Source: Anthracocystis setariae
Taxonomy: Eukaryota; Basidiomycota; Ustilaginomycetes; Ustilaginales; Ustilaginaceae
Assembly (NCBI GenBank): GCA_928724745.1
Contig: CAKMXJ010000012.1
Location: 310,001 to 374,000, forward strand
Length of the DNA stretch: 64,000 nt
Direction of reading: 5' to 3'
Shown: one piece after another, positions 29,020-40,087 of the stretch
How the letters are laid out: each line of letters starts with the position of its first letter
Numbering within the stretch: the stretch's first letter is position 1
Translations under genes and position numbers: made by a program
Notes under the pieces: model-generated
What the model was told of the DNA's origin: nothing
The model's database searches: none
The model's input: only the letters and a program-made list of their open reading frames with translations

Positions 29020-30434
29020 AAAATGGTCGACTCGACGCCGATCAACGCCAAGTGACTTTCGGATCAGCTCAGCCAGTGCTCTGTACTCCAACCACGCTCA
29101 AAACTGTGCGCAACCACGTTCTTCAGCATCGGTAGCATCGTGGTTGAATTTCTGGGAGCTCATGAATGGTTGGCTGTGTTATAGCTTATTGAGCCTCGAC
29201 TGCAGACCAAGCCACCGATCCCGCGACTAAAGACGCTAGAGTGGCGGCAATCGACATCAATAGTAGGCGCAAAGCACGGCACTGTTTGCGCACTGCACCG
29301 TGTAGTTGACCAAACAGTAGTTATGGAACCGAGAAATGTAGCGCGCTTTTCATCGATCTCGCGTGTGAAATGGGCAATAATGAGCACACAGAGAGAAAGC
29401 AGTGGGTCAGATGCTCGGATACAGGACGATAGCAAATGTGCGATCGGACCATTTGCTGTCCTGTCTAGAGCCTCTGAAATGCATTCTCTTCGCGAGCCTT
29501 GTGCGTCCATCTTGGCGATCTGACATTCGAAGATGCTGCTATGGATGTTGTTCCTCCTCCTCCATACAAGATGTACTGCAGTATAGTCGCTGGTTGCGAA
29601 AGAAAGAAAAAGGCGAACCGCAGTCACGCTGCTGCAGGTGCGCGAACAGGTGGTGTGTGTTGATGCTTGGCATCGCCGAGAACGGCACACTGAATCGTGC
29701 AAGAGTAAGGAGCCAAACTCTACACGACCCGGGTCCAGCCAGCCGCATGGGATTGTACCGAATCCACAGCTGAGACATGCCACCGGAATTTTAGTTGACT
29801 ACTCTGACAGATAAAGCGACGAAAAAGAAGGCGCAAGAAATCCACGATCAAAAGGCATCACGATGTTAGAGCGACGCTATTGCAAATGGCATTTGATCTG
29901 CGATGGGCGGGCATGTTTGTATGTCTAACACGGCGTGCGAAATAGGATCGGATCGGCATTCAAATGAAGAGGCTTGGCATCGTCTAGAGTTGCAGAGCAG
30001 GACCAGACCAATCCAACGCAGCCTGGCACCTCACTCACCAGTGCAGCTCGAATGCAAAACGAGACGGCTCCTATCTGAGCCAAGCATGAGCTTGAGTTTG
30101 AGCTTGCTCCACAAGCAGAATGCGACAGCGAGGAACAGGTGGGAGCCGATTTTCTTTCTGTTGTGCGAGTGTCCAAAAATATAGAGCGCCACGTTTTCTT
30201 GTCTTGTCTCATCTCGTCTTTCTAGCCTCTTGTAGGTGGCTGCTCGGCTGCGGTGTGACCTGCCTACGAACGAAAGAGAGATTGTCTCATATAGCCGCAA
30301 CCCACAACGACGGAACAAGGGCAAATGGAGGGCGACAAGCTGAAGCGATGTGGGCAGCGAAAGTGAAGCTACTGTCCGTTAGGCAAGCCAAGCGTCATTG
30401 CACAGCACTATGCTGAAACGGTTTGCGACCAATC

Positions 30435-30459
30435 TACAGTACTGTACTGTACTGTACTG
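30435..30459. repeat. TACAGTAC/GTACTGTAC palindromic tandem
   Basis: Tandem overlapping ACTGT/GTACT units forming a 25-base near-palindrome. One of about 15 related sites in the window. Confidence 0.8.
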
Positions 30460-31115
30460 CACAGTTCACCACACCAAGCAATTAGGCTGCGTTGCAGCTG
30501 GCGGTGCGCTAGCCCAAGGCAAACCCCCTCACTGCAATGGAAGCTTCTAAAAAATCGAGAGCAGCAGCCAGCGTCGCGGCGCACACACACTGCCCGCAGA
30601 ATGAGAGCTGCCGAGACAGCCAAGAGCGCACGATCACGAAATTTCGAGGCTCCAAGAAGCCGACCGAGGTTGCCAGGAGAGGTCACCGCTGCTCGCACCA
30701 GACTCGGTGGGATCGTCACGTCAAGATCATAGCCGGTCATGATGCTCTCGATACATAGCACAGGCAGCGAACAAGAGACAATACTGTACATCGTTTCTGC
30801 ACTGTGCAAGTACAATATCGTATGTTGCTCTGATGTTGGGATGCAGTCACAGTGCTTGGCTCGTGCCTCGAAGAACAGCAAAATATTGGCTGTGTTGGTT
30901 GCAGTCGCACGCGCGAGTGTGCATCCTGAATGGATGGGCCCTTGCTGCTGTTGCGGTTGAAAATTTCGACATGGAATCGGCATAGAACTGTGTACTGTTC
31001 TATACTGTACTGCACAGCCTGAGTATAGACAAAGGTAGGTAGGGATTATTGGGAGGACATGGCAAGAGCGCAGCTGGCCGAGACGGACGGTCCGCGCTGC
31101 ATCTTTCTTTCTTAA

Positions 31116-31136
31116 TTTTTTTTTTTTTTTTTTTTT
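31116..31136. repeat. T21 homopolymer
   Basis: Twenty-one consecutive T residues in gene-free DNA. Confidence 0.95.
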
Positions 31137-31574
31137 GGTATTGCACAAGTTACAAGATTCGAAAGGTCATCGATAGAGAATTGAGCGCTGAGGCCGTTTT
31201 GGCTGCCTGATTATCGAAATGGGTGGTGCACTTTTGAAAGCTAGAAGTAGTGTGCAGTGCAGGACGATACGACGCGTCCCTCGCTGATTGCCCCTGTGGG
31301 TTGTGTGGGCAAAGTGGGAATATAAACCATTTGTATTGAATCTGATGCAAAGCTGAACGGTGAGAACTAGCCAAGCGCAATTCGCGGGAGGTCATCTGTT
31401 ACCTGTTACCGTTACCCGTTCAGTGCCAACTCGCCTGACTTGACTTGGCTGGGCTGGCAGCGCGGCTCGGATTTGCGTGGGCTCACCTCAACTAGCCTTG
31501 CCTCTGCACTCAGCTGTGCACTGCCCTTGCTTTGAACTCGCCTGAGGATGGTCCACATGCAATCACGCACAGCT

Positions 31575-31598
31575 CAGCAGCAGCAGCAGCAGCAGCAG
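31575..31598. repeat. (CAG)8 trinucleotide repeat upstream of RHO1
   Basis: Eight CAG units about 480 bp before the RHO1 ATG, at the edge of a long C/T-rich leader; probably promoter or 5' UTR. Confidence 0.93.
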
Positions 31599-32079
31599 TA
31601 GCACTCGTCCCTACTTTGTTGGTCTTTTCCCGTCTCGTCTCGGAGACACATACACGCCGTGGTTCTCTCTGTCTGCCTCTGTCTGCCTGTCTCTCTCACG
31701 CTCTCTCATTTCCACACTCTCGCGCCAGTTATCTCTAAGCTCCACACCCACTTCCAACATCCTTGCCTACATCGTTGTTCTTTATCATCTGCCTTTCATC
31801 TCCTCGCATCCCTTTTCGATATCGTCGTTGTCGTCATCGCTGCTCACACGCTCGCTGCCCTCCGCGTCGTCCACCTATCACAACCGGTTTAGCCTCTCTC
31901 CGCTTCTTTGGCCACCCTCTTCGTTCCGCGCATCCGCCTCTGATCCTACATTTCGTCCTCCCCCTTTTCGTCGTTGGACATTCTGCAATCCATCCCTTCT
32001 TGGTTGGCCGACAACGCATCTTCGCCTTCCACATTGCACGCCTTTGCATCGCCATCTTCACCCATATATTTCTTGAACC

Positions 32080-33048
32080 ATGTCTGAACTTCGCCGAAAG
32101 CTCGTCATCGTCGGAGACGGTGCCTGTGGTAAGACCTGTCTTCTCATCGTCTTCTCCAAGGTAAGTGCTCGCTTGCTCCCAACCTCTCTCAGTGTCCTCA
32201 CCACCAGCTTGCCGTCGAATCGGCAATTCGCAGCACGCACAACCGAGCCGAGCAACTTTCGAGCTTCTACCACCTTTCCATCTCCTATCTATCCGGTGGC
32301 ATCGTCGGATGCAGCTCGCTTCTCTGCGCATCACTTGCTGTCCAGCGACGAGTCGGTTGTACGCTCAGCTTTCTGGTGTAGCTCGTCTGTTCGATCACTG
32401 CTCGTGTGATACTGCCTCGCTCCGATCCCTTTGATCTAGTCCGCTAACTCTTCTCTCTCTCTGTGCTCATCCAACTCCTTTTTTCCCCCTCCATCCGCAA
32501 CGCTTTCGCATCTAACTCTTTTGCACGCTTCTCTGATGCGATAGGGTACTTTCCCCGAGGTCTACGTCCCCACCGTTTTCGAGAACTACGTTGCTGATGT
32601 CGAGGTGGATGGCCGCCACGTAGAGCTCGCTCTTTGGGATACCGCCGGTCAGGAAGACTACGACCGTTTGCGTCCGCTCTCGTACCCTGACTCGCACGTT
32701 ATCCTCATCTGCTTCGCCGTCGACTCGCCCGACTCGCTCGATAATGTTCAGGAGAAGTGGATCTCCGAAGTGCTCCACTTCTGCCAGAACCTTCCCATCA
32801 TCCTTGTCGGATGCAAGAAGGATCTTCGTCACGACCCCAAGATTGTCGACGAGCTGCGCAAGACCAGCCAGCGCCCCGTTTCGGCCGAGGAAGGTATGGC
32901 GGTCGCCCAGAAGATCGGTGCGGTTCGTTACCTCGAGTGCTCCGCCAAGACGGGCGAGGGCGTTCGCGAAGTGTTTGAGCACGCTACCCGAGCAGCGCTC
33001 GTCCAAAGAAGCCGTAGCTCCAGGAAGAAAGGTTGCACTGTGCTCTGA
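32080..33048 (+). CDS. RHO1: Rho-family GTPase Rho1
   Basis: Two exons, join(32080..32160,32545..33048), 194 aa, the usual Rho1 length. Exon 1 gives [20 protein letters not shown], containing the P-loop GDGACGKT. The 384-base intron starts GTAAGT and ends ATAG in phase 0, and exon 2 opens [18 protein letters not shown], the effector loop typical of Rho1/Rho[18 protein letters not shown] (switch II), VGCKKDLR and [14 protein letters not shown] (guanine contacts) follow. The tail is basic (RSRSSRKKG) and ends CTVL, a geranylgeranylation box. Rho1 activates glucan synthase and Pkc1 in wall integrity; PKC1 lies 27 kb away in this window. The effector-loop sequence favours Rho1 over Rac1 or Cdc42. 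Confidence 0.95.
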
Positions 33049-33410
33049 TCGTGCACAGCAACGCTCGTCTTCCACCTGTGTTGAGCTCTGCGTAGCTTGC
33101 TAGCCGGCCGACCATTTCTATATCCCTTGCGTCCACGTCCTCTGCAGCTGCCAACAAGCTCAGCACGATCCTCTTTTCCTCGATGGTGGCTCTCTACCGC
33201 CCTTGCCCACCCCTTCTGTCTCGCTGGCTGTGTTGCATGCCTGAAATGAATTTTGAATGCTCATGATCCGAGTTTCGACCTAGATGCGTGTGATACCGTG
33301 TGCATGTCTACCCGCGCTTTCAGATGGATGTGACGTTTTTACTTTGTTTGACGAAAAATTCTACCAAGATGACGAACAAGCTCTATATTATACGATGCGA
33401 GATGATGCGG
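33049..33410. other. Convergent 3' flanks of RHO1 and the GPI protein gene
   Basis: About 360 bp of AT-richer sequence between two convergent genes; no gene seen. Presumably both 3' UTRs. Confidence 0.5.
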
Positions 33411-34642
33411 TTAGACAAACAGAAATGAAGCTGCAGAGACGAGCAAGAGAGTTGGGAGGAGGCTTGTGATGAGAGTGATTGCGCAGAGGGAAGTGGATGG
33501 CACGGCGGAATTGGTCGAAGGGTTCGAGATTGCTGGAGTGGAGAGTTGGGTGACGGTCAGTAGGGCTACTCTGCCGTCTTGAACTGGTTGGCCTGGTAGC
33601 GCTACTTGAGGGTGATTGATGTCTTTGCTGGTAGCATTCAGCAATACCCCTGCTGGGATCCATTCGACGGTAGTCTTGTATACGTAGCCCATATAGCTCG
33701 TAGTGGCATTCATGGTAGCGTTGCCTACGAGGTAGTCTCGACCACGATTGTAACCGTCGAGTTGAATCATGTGTCCGAGTTTGGCGGATTCTTCCATGGA
33801 CGCAGCGATGAAGATGGCGCCAGTGAAAGCGTCCGAGCCATTCTGCAGGAACCAACGGAAATGATTGTCGCCCTCGATGGATTCCTTACACGTCCCAAAG
33901 GTAGGATCACCATAGTTCCAGCGCAGAACACCGTTGCCGCCACCATAGTTGCCTTGTGAGCGGAAACCAAAGCCATCCCCCAAGTTGGCATACTGCTCAG
34001 AACCATTTGTGTTGCCCAGACACGAAACGCCAAAGTTGATCGACCTGTCAAAGCGGAAAACAGCCCAAATCGCTTCAGTTTCAAAGCACAGTTGAAGCCA
34101 GATGAGATCAAGAGAAGGGGGGGGGGCAAGGAGAACCTACGTGGCGTAGCGAAGAAAACCTTCGGGACAAAGTACTTCTTCCGAAGAGTTGGACGAAATG
34201 ATCGCATTGATCGGCTCCCCAGGTGTGCTATCTAGCCACGACTGGCGGCGGAGGAATTCGCACACCGCGAAAGGGGGCGGAGATGAAAGCGAACGGGAAA
34301 TGGACAAGGTGGGAGTAATGTCAGCACGGTGCTCGGACATATTGAAAATCTGTTCTTGTCGACGCTGCGGAAAATCGTGGCTTGACAGGTGGGGTAATTG
34401 TGAGAAGAGCAACCTACAGTGATCATGCTACCATTGGTGCCGTTGTTTGGGTTGAAGTATCCTAGCTGCGGCAGAGGGTTCATTCTAGAAGTGTTGTAGC
34501 GTCGTACACATTGTTTGAAGATATCACTACCGTCAACAGCAGCGTTGGATGACGAGGTTGCTCGCTGCCCGAGAGCAGCCGCCGTGACGCTACACGCGAG
34601 CAGTGTACAGATAAGACTGAGATGGAGCGCAAGCTTCGACAT
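33411..34642 (-). CDS. GPI-anchored secreted protein, function unknown
   Basis: Three exons, complement join(33411..34044,34141..34241,34418..34642), 319 aa. Exon 1 begins MSKLALHLSLICTLLACSVTAAA, a signal peptide. Donors GTAGGT (both introns) and acceptors CCAG and ACAG keep the frame; the introns are 176 and 96 nt. The mature protein has about nine N-glycosylation sequons and scattered Cys. Its Gly/aromatic-rich centre (FGFRSQGNYGGGNGVLRWNY, then GTCKESIEGDNHFRWFLQNGS) reads like a conserved extracellular fold. The last 25 residues are a hydrophobic GPI signal (LITSLLPTLLLVSAASFLFV). I do not recognise an enzymatic family; it looks like a fungal surface protein. Confidence 0.72.
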
Positions 34643-36683
34643 GATGCCTCCTTGTCGGACCCGTTTCGACTGGACGACTATGGTCAACTCTGTTGCAGGC
34701 GAATCGCGATCAACGTCAAGGCTGTCTATGGGTTTGGATGATCCCTCGATACAGCTGGCAGCAGCCAAAAGGCTGACGTTTGCAGGCTAGATAGGTTCGA
34801 GAAGGATATGGCAACGAGGGAAGCAGCGGCGTGATGCGATAGCGGGATGATCCAGTGACTCGGATGTGGAGAGTTGATGCAGGAGTAAGGATGCGATGTC
34901 GTGGTCTAGGCAAAGATGTCAAGGTCTTGGACGGTGATTGATGTTGTGTAGATAAACGATGCCTGCGAACGGATAGGGGAGGGGAGAATAATGGCCGATG
35001 TCAAAGCGAGCTCAATCCAAGAAGGGTTCGACTCTGGCTTCCCTTTCGACTGCGCCAAGGCAAGATTTGTGATCTTGGATGCGTACTCTGTAATGATTGC
35101 CTGCCAATTGTCTTGGGCGGCTGGGTGGCTGACTTGACGCTTGTTTGATTGCCTGCTGATTCTTCTTGGGCCGATACCGAATTTTCTTTGGGCCGGTCTT
35201 GTTGCGTTGCGTTGCGTTGCGTTGCGTTGCGTTGCGTCGATGGAATTTTAAAGCTCAAATCTGAATCGCACCCTGCCGACGCACATGTTGAATGCCGAGA
35301 ACTCGACGACCGCTCTCACCAGTCATCTAACTCACTTGACTATCACATATCCCTGCAGCCAGAGACAGCTTGGTTCGTATCGCACGCTATACCTCGTGCA
35401 GCCTCGACGGTCGACCCAATGTGCTGCACATTAAACTATTGTACTGTACTGTACAAGACGCAGACCACTCAGTTAGTGCAATTCTAACCTCAGTGTACAG
35501 TACAATCTCGAGCCAGCAGCGTAAAAAAATTGTGAATAGGCTTGAAAGAAAAAGACGCCGAATCGATGCGCGCTGAGATCATCGGCACACACCGAAATCT
35601 CGGCATGGTCCGTCACAGTTATCTGTGATGTACAGTATGTACCCTTTCGGAAAGACGCGCTCTTGGCAAGTGCGAGTTGCGTTAAAGAAAAGAAGCAAGT
35701 CAGCTTTTCGTGTTTCGCAAGATACGTTCCGTCGTGTCACCCCCTGGGATGAACTATCATCTATCGATCCTCTGTGCTCTCCCTGATGTGGCGTACCACC
35801 AACCTGCTCAGACCGAGACCAAGAGACTCGATCGTGTTTCATAGATCATTATCTGCGACCAGGTGCCATCCAAGCATCGTTGCTACGCACGGCTGGCAAA
35901 GTGTGAAGCGAGAGCCGAGACGACCAAGTCGGTCCGCAACATTGACTGCTCCTTCACTCATGAATGACCTACACTTCAAAGCCGAGTGACCAAGCACTCA
36001 GGCGGAGATGCCAGTGAGAACGCCTGCACCGACAACTCGCCAATCTCATCTGCTACCGAAAATTGGGCGAGACTCAAAACCCAACACTTCAGATGAGCTT
36101 CTACATTTCGTCCATCTAAATCAGGATCCCAATCTGTAGATGAGAGCCAAAAACGAGCTCAGCAGCGTTTTGCTCGCGGAGACCTACCAACAAGTCAGGT
36201 ACAAGTCGTATGCAATTTGTGAGGGTATTGCCGCTCAAGCAATCAAGAACATATGCTTCAGTGATCCCACGGACATGGATGAATTTTGTTTGGCACTGTA
36301 TGTGATCACAAGCTTGATCAAATGTGGTCGGTCGCCGATAGCGGTAGTGTCAGTTAGTGCATCGATGCAGTGCCAGGCGCCATCAGTCAAGGTTCATCAA
36401 TTGCCAAATCGGATTCAAGGATCCTTTCGGCGGTAAAGTACTGTAGTAGAGTGCGCTTTAGTACGGCAGCGAGACTCTTCTCTCACACCTCTACCGCCTT
36501 CGCGAATGTCCTGCACTATTCCTACAGTACCTTTTGGCGACAGGACGCAGTACGCTGACCGAGGCAGCATGCGATGAGGTTGTACCTCACATGGTTCTCA
36601 AATCAAACCTAAATGCAGTTGAAATAAAGTTGTTTCCAAATGGTGTTCAACTCAATCCCAAAAGTGCTTCCTCCCCCCTTATT
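34643..36683. other. Gene-free interval of about 2 kb
   Basis: Contains the (GTTGC)7 repeat and several GTACTGTAC/TACAGTAC motifs (35441, 35493, 35630, 36436, 36523). A 98-codon ATG frame at 36140-36436 (+) is the only mildly protein-like stretch and has no recognised homology. The upstream boundary is the promoter of the GPI protein gene. Confidence 0.5.
35201..35235. repeat. (GTTGC)7 pentanucleotide repeat
   Basis: Seven perfect GTTGC units, about 560 bp upstream of the GPI protein start. Confidence 0.95.
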
Positions 36684-36690
36684 TATATAA
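36684..36690 (+). promoter_or_regulatory. TATA box of the alcohol dehydrogenase gene
   Basis: TATATAA about 270 bp before the ATG at 36954, preceded by a C/T tract; a likely core promoter. Confidence 0.55.
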
Positions 36691-36953
36691 AACCGGAAAA
36701 GTCAGATGACCCTTGCCGGATTCAAGTCGACCCGGAAGAACCGAGTTTCTGCTGTTCCTGTTACTCCGTGCCTGCTGCGTCTGCGGGGAATCGTACGCAC
36801 GCGACATCGCATTGACTTGGTTCTAGGTCCGTGCAGCTTGTTGCTATCCCTGCATGTACTGTCTACTACTTACAGTCCCACCTTTGTCCCTTCATACGCA
36901 TCTCTGCCTTGCTCGACTCGTCCAGCAATCACTCTCCATCGTCTTGCCGCGCA

Positions 36954-38021
36954 ATGCCTGCCCCAACTACCATGAAGGCCGTCGTCATTCAGGGCCCCGA
37001 GAAGGTTGCCGTCGTCGAGAGACCCATCCCTAAGCCTGGTGCAGGCGAGGTCGTGGTCAAGGTCAACCTCGCTGCGCTGTGCGGTTCCGACTTGCACATC
37101 TACCGTGGTCATCAGCCTGTTCCCAGGTACGACTTTGTGCTCGGTCACGAGTTCGTTGGCGAGATCTACGAGACGGGAGACGGCATCAAGAACTGGAACA
37201 AGGGCGACAAGGTCGTCTCGCCATTCACCATCTCATGCGGAGACTGCTTCTTCTGCAATCGCAGTCAGACGGGTCGTTGCACGCAATCCCGCGTGTTTGG
37301 TTCGGTTCCTCTCGATGGTGCCCAGGCCGAGTACGTGCTCGTTCCGCTCGCCGACACCACGCTCTACCCCATTCCTGACGACGTTCCCGACGAGATCATG
37401 CTGCTCACCGCCGACATCTTCCCTACGGGCTACTTTGTCGCCAACAATGCTTATACCATGCTCAACGAGGCCGAGCGCAAGGACACCGTCGCCGTTGTCA
37501 TCGGTTGCGGTCCTGTGGGTCTGTGCGCCATCACCGCGGCATGCTCGTTCTTCGAGACGGTCTATGCCGTCGATTCGGTTCCGGAACGCCTGGCAGAAGC
37601 CAAGAAGCACGGCGCCATCCCTCTGCACCTCACCCAAGACGATCCAGTCAAAGTGCTCAAGGAAGCCACCGAGGGTCGCGGTGCTGATGTCGCCCTCGAA
37701 GTGGTCGGTGCCGAGCCAGCTCTCCACCTCGCTGTCCAGATTGTGCGCAACTTTGGTGTCGTGTCGTCTTGTGGCATTCACACCCATGCGGTCAAGCTGG
37801 AAGGGCTCGATCTGTACAACAAGAATCTGCGCTTCCAATTCGGTCGCTGCCCTGTCCGCGCTGTCTTTGATCCTGCGGTCAAGCTGTTGGCCAAGCACCA
37901 CGACCTGTTTGGCAGCTTCATCCAGCACACACGTCCCATCGAGGACGCTCCCGAGTATTACAGGCTATTCAATGACCGTAAAGTCCTCAAGACCGTCTTC
38001 AAGATGAACCACGCCAACTGA
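36954..38021 (+). CDS. Zinc-dependent medium-chain alcohol dehydrogenase
   Basis: 355 aa, single exon. ATG 36954 (MPAPTTMKAVVIQGPEKV) is chosen over the longer open frame because the family fold begins there. Catalytic zinc ligands are in CGSDLHIYRG and GHEFVGEI. The structural-zinc loop carries four Cys (CGDCFFCNRSQTGRC). The NAD(P) site is VVIGCGPVGLCAITAA, with an Asp after the second strand (YAVDSV) suggesting NAD. GADVALEVVGAEPAL follows. The pattern fits the sugar/threonine/formaldehyde dehydrogenase-like branch of MDR enzymes. The substrate cannot be set from sequence alone. It has its own TATA promoter; the phytochrome gene is 2 kb downstream on the same strand. Confidence 0.87.
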   Translation: MPAPTTMKAVVIQGPEKVAVVERPIPKPGAGEVVVKVNLAALCGSDLHIYRGHQPVPRYDFVLGHEFVGEIYETGDGIKNWNKGDKVVSPFTISCGDCFFCNRSQTGRCTQSRVFGSVPLDGAQAEYVLVPLADTTLYPIPDDVPDEIMLLTADIFPTGYFVANNAYTMLNEAERKDTVAVVIGCGPVGLCAITAACSFFETVYAVDSVPERLAEAKKHGAIPLHLTQDDPVKVLKEATEGRGADVALEVVGAEPALHLAVQIVRNFGVVSSCGIHTHAVKLEGLDLYNKNLRFQFGRCPVRAVFDPAVKLLAKHHDLFGSFIQHTRPIEDAPEYYRLFNDRKVLKTVFKMNHAN

Positions 38022-40087
38022 AGTCCTGTATCGTAGAGTGTTCGATCAATCAGGTGTACCGGTACGGTAGTGTAATTGCACAGTATAGCCCTTTTCTTGT
38101 TGCACGTTGTTTGTTTCCTTTCTGGGCGATCGAACAAGTCTAACACCATTTCAATAAATCACCCTCGAGCCTCGGCACTGTTGAGGCCGAGGACCGAGTC
38201 GAGACCCGTACCCTCAATTTGCTTCTCCGCGGTTGGCTGGGAATGGAATGGGATTGGATTCCATTCGAAATTGCTTGGCTTTGGTCCGGCCAAAAAAAAA
38301 AAAAATTCGAGACGGCTGTCGATGTGCGCTCTTGCTACGCATGTTGGCCTGTCTGCCTCTGTCTCTGTCTCTGTCTATCGCACTCTCGCACTCTCTCTGC
38401 TCTTCGGGCTCCGGTACCTGTAATACAGTAAGTACGGGTACTGTAGATGCAAAACTCAGAGTCAATAACCACGTCAATGCGTGCGTCTCGACAGTGTCAA
38501 CAGTGGCCCCTCCGTTGGACATTGATTGGCCGTTTCTCAATCCGCTCGATTTCCGCTGCACCTCTTTTCATTCACTGTCAACTCAGTACTGCACAGTACC
38601 GTACAGTACAATAATTTCAAGCACGCTTTGCGCTTGGTTAGAGGCGGATGGAAGGCCGGATCCCCGTCAGGTCCCGTGGAAAACACGCTTGTCGGAGTCT
38701 CTGATCTGACACATGCAGCTACTATAGTAGTACTACACTGTACTTGCTGTTGGTGTTTGTTGCGTTGCGTTTGGGTGGCTGCAGTGTGGTGCCCATCCGC
38801 TGTACCTCTCGATCGCCTTTTCCTGTGCCATCGCGCGTCGTGCCCAAGCTGGGTTCCCACAAGTCTCGGTGCCTCCCGTCTGTGTCAATTGCCCGGTCCA
38901 TGCTCTCTCAGAATCTCTGTCGTTCTCGCCTTTCGGCTGAGCCGGTCTAGACTGGAAGTTGCAATTCTCCGAGTCTAAAGTACGGTGCAGTACAGTACTG
39001 TACAGGACTGTACGCTACAGTATCGTACACTACAGGACTTTGTCTGTCTGCAGCCGATCCACTAAATCGTAAAATGGTCAACAGCACAGTGCAGCCCAGT
39101 GTGACATTTCTCTTGGTTTTGCTTTGCTTATGCGTCTGCTCCACCGTGGCCCGTCGTTGTCTTGAGCTGTTGGCCGTGACTGTGCGGAACGAGCTTACCC
39201 GCCTTTTCTCGGACCCCATCCTATTTGCCAGGTTTCGGCTTATGACCATCGTCGCCTGTCTCAAAGCCTCTTTCTCACCGACTGGCTTTGGTGCTAACGT
39301 GCTCCGGTCCTAGTTGCCACTCCGTTTAGCCGCAAGGCTTCGATCCTCCTCTCCTCGTTCTTCACCCCATCCACATCCTCGTCCGGCCCACTTCCTTCCT
39401 TCTCGGCATAAGCCCCTCAACCTGCTTGGACTCGACTTCTCCTGCTCTACACCGGTTGCAGTCACCGCATTCCATCGTCAGTGGATTTGGATCGCTTGCA
39501 TACTTGCCTCTTGTGCCATCACTTCCGTGCACACCACCGACTCTCTCGAACCTTTGCGGGCATTACCCACTGCGAGCCGTCTCGTACCACCGCTGCAATT
39601 CAGCAGGCCCAGCCCGTTCACTCGCCTCGTGCTCGCACCCTCGTCGCCGTATTCAACATCGTCGATCCCTGCAACTTGGCTCGCTTTGCCCTCGTTTAAC
39701 GCTCCGTCATCCAAGCTGCGACCTTCTCCTTGTTGCCGAACGGTGTTTGGTCCACAGAGCTTGCCTTTGTTTGTCAGTCTGCATACCTCTGCAGCTGATT
39801 TGCTCCTTCAGCTCGCACATCATCGCATCCATGACCACGTCGCCGCCGTCGATCTAGTTTCCCAACTGCCTCGTTCCAAGCAAGTCGACCTCATCGCCTC
39901 GCTTCTTTCGTGTCACTTACCGTCGTTTCGATTGGGTTGCTTCATAGCCTTGAGCACGTACCACCACCATCCTTGCTCCGCACCGTCTTGCGCTCACGCA
40001 CTCGTCTGTTGGCTAAGGGGCAGTCTGACGACGATTTCTGCACCAGCAGTCTCCGCATCTCTCCTCACTTGAGCGCGCCGACCCATC
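38022..40087. other. Long upstream region of the phytochrome gene
   Basis: Two parts. 38022-39060 is repeat-like DNA with an A14 tract (38292-38305) and a dense cluster of GTACTGTAC/TACAGTAC motifs (38421-39036). 39300-40087 is strongly C/T-rich with few purine runs and looks like promoter plus a long 5' leader; open frames in it (for example 39314-40072) have no protein character. Confidence 0.5.
38980..39036. repeat. Dense cluster of TACAGTAC-type palindromes
   Basis: Within 57 bases: TACGGTGCAG, TACAGTACTGTACAGG, ACTGTACG, CTACAGTATCG and TACACTACAG, successive variants of one unit about 1.1 kb upstream of the phytochrome ATG. Confidence 0.75.

Larger units (their letters stand above)
28358..32079. 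other. Gene-free block of about 3.7 kb
   Basis: No convincing gene on either strand. It contains pentanucleotide repeats (28711-28737, 28980-29019), several GTACTGTAC-type palindromes (28853, 30435, 30782, 30991), a 21-T tract (31116-31136), a (CAG)8 repeat and, from about 31620, a C/T-rich leader running to the RHO1 ATG. The long minus frames at 29160-29783 and 30408-31148 look non-coding. Confidence 0.5.

Noticed and set aside
29160..29783. 207-codon minus frame in the gene-free block
   Set aside because: No ATG at a sensible place, Cys/Ser/Arg-rich chance composition, no domain or splice partner.
30408..31148. 246-codon minus frame starting in the T21 tract
   Set aside because: The Lys-rich start is the translated homopolymer and the rest runs through repeat palindromes.
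36140..36436. 98-codon ATG frame
   Set aside because: Reads somewhat protein-like but has no homology I recognise and no clear promoter; left as part of the spacer.
39314..40072. 252-codon plus frame upstream of PHY1
   Set aside because: No ATG start; Ser/Pro/Leu composition follows from the C/T-rich leader.
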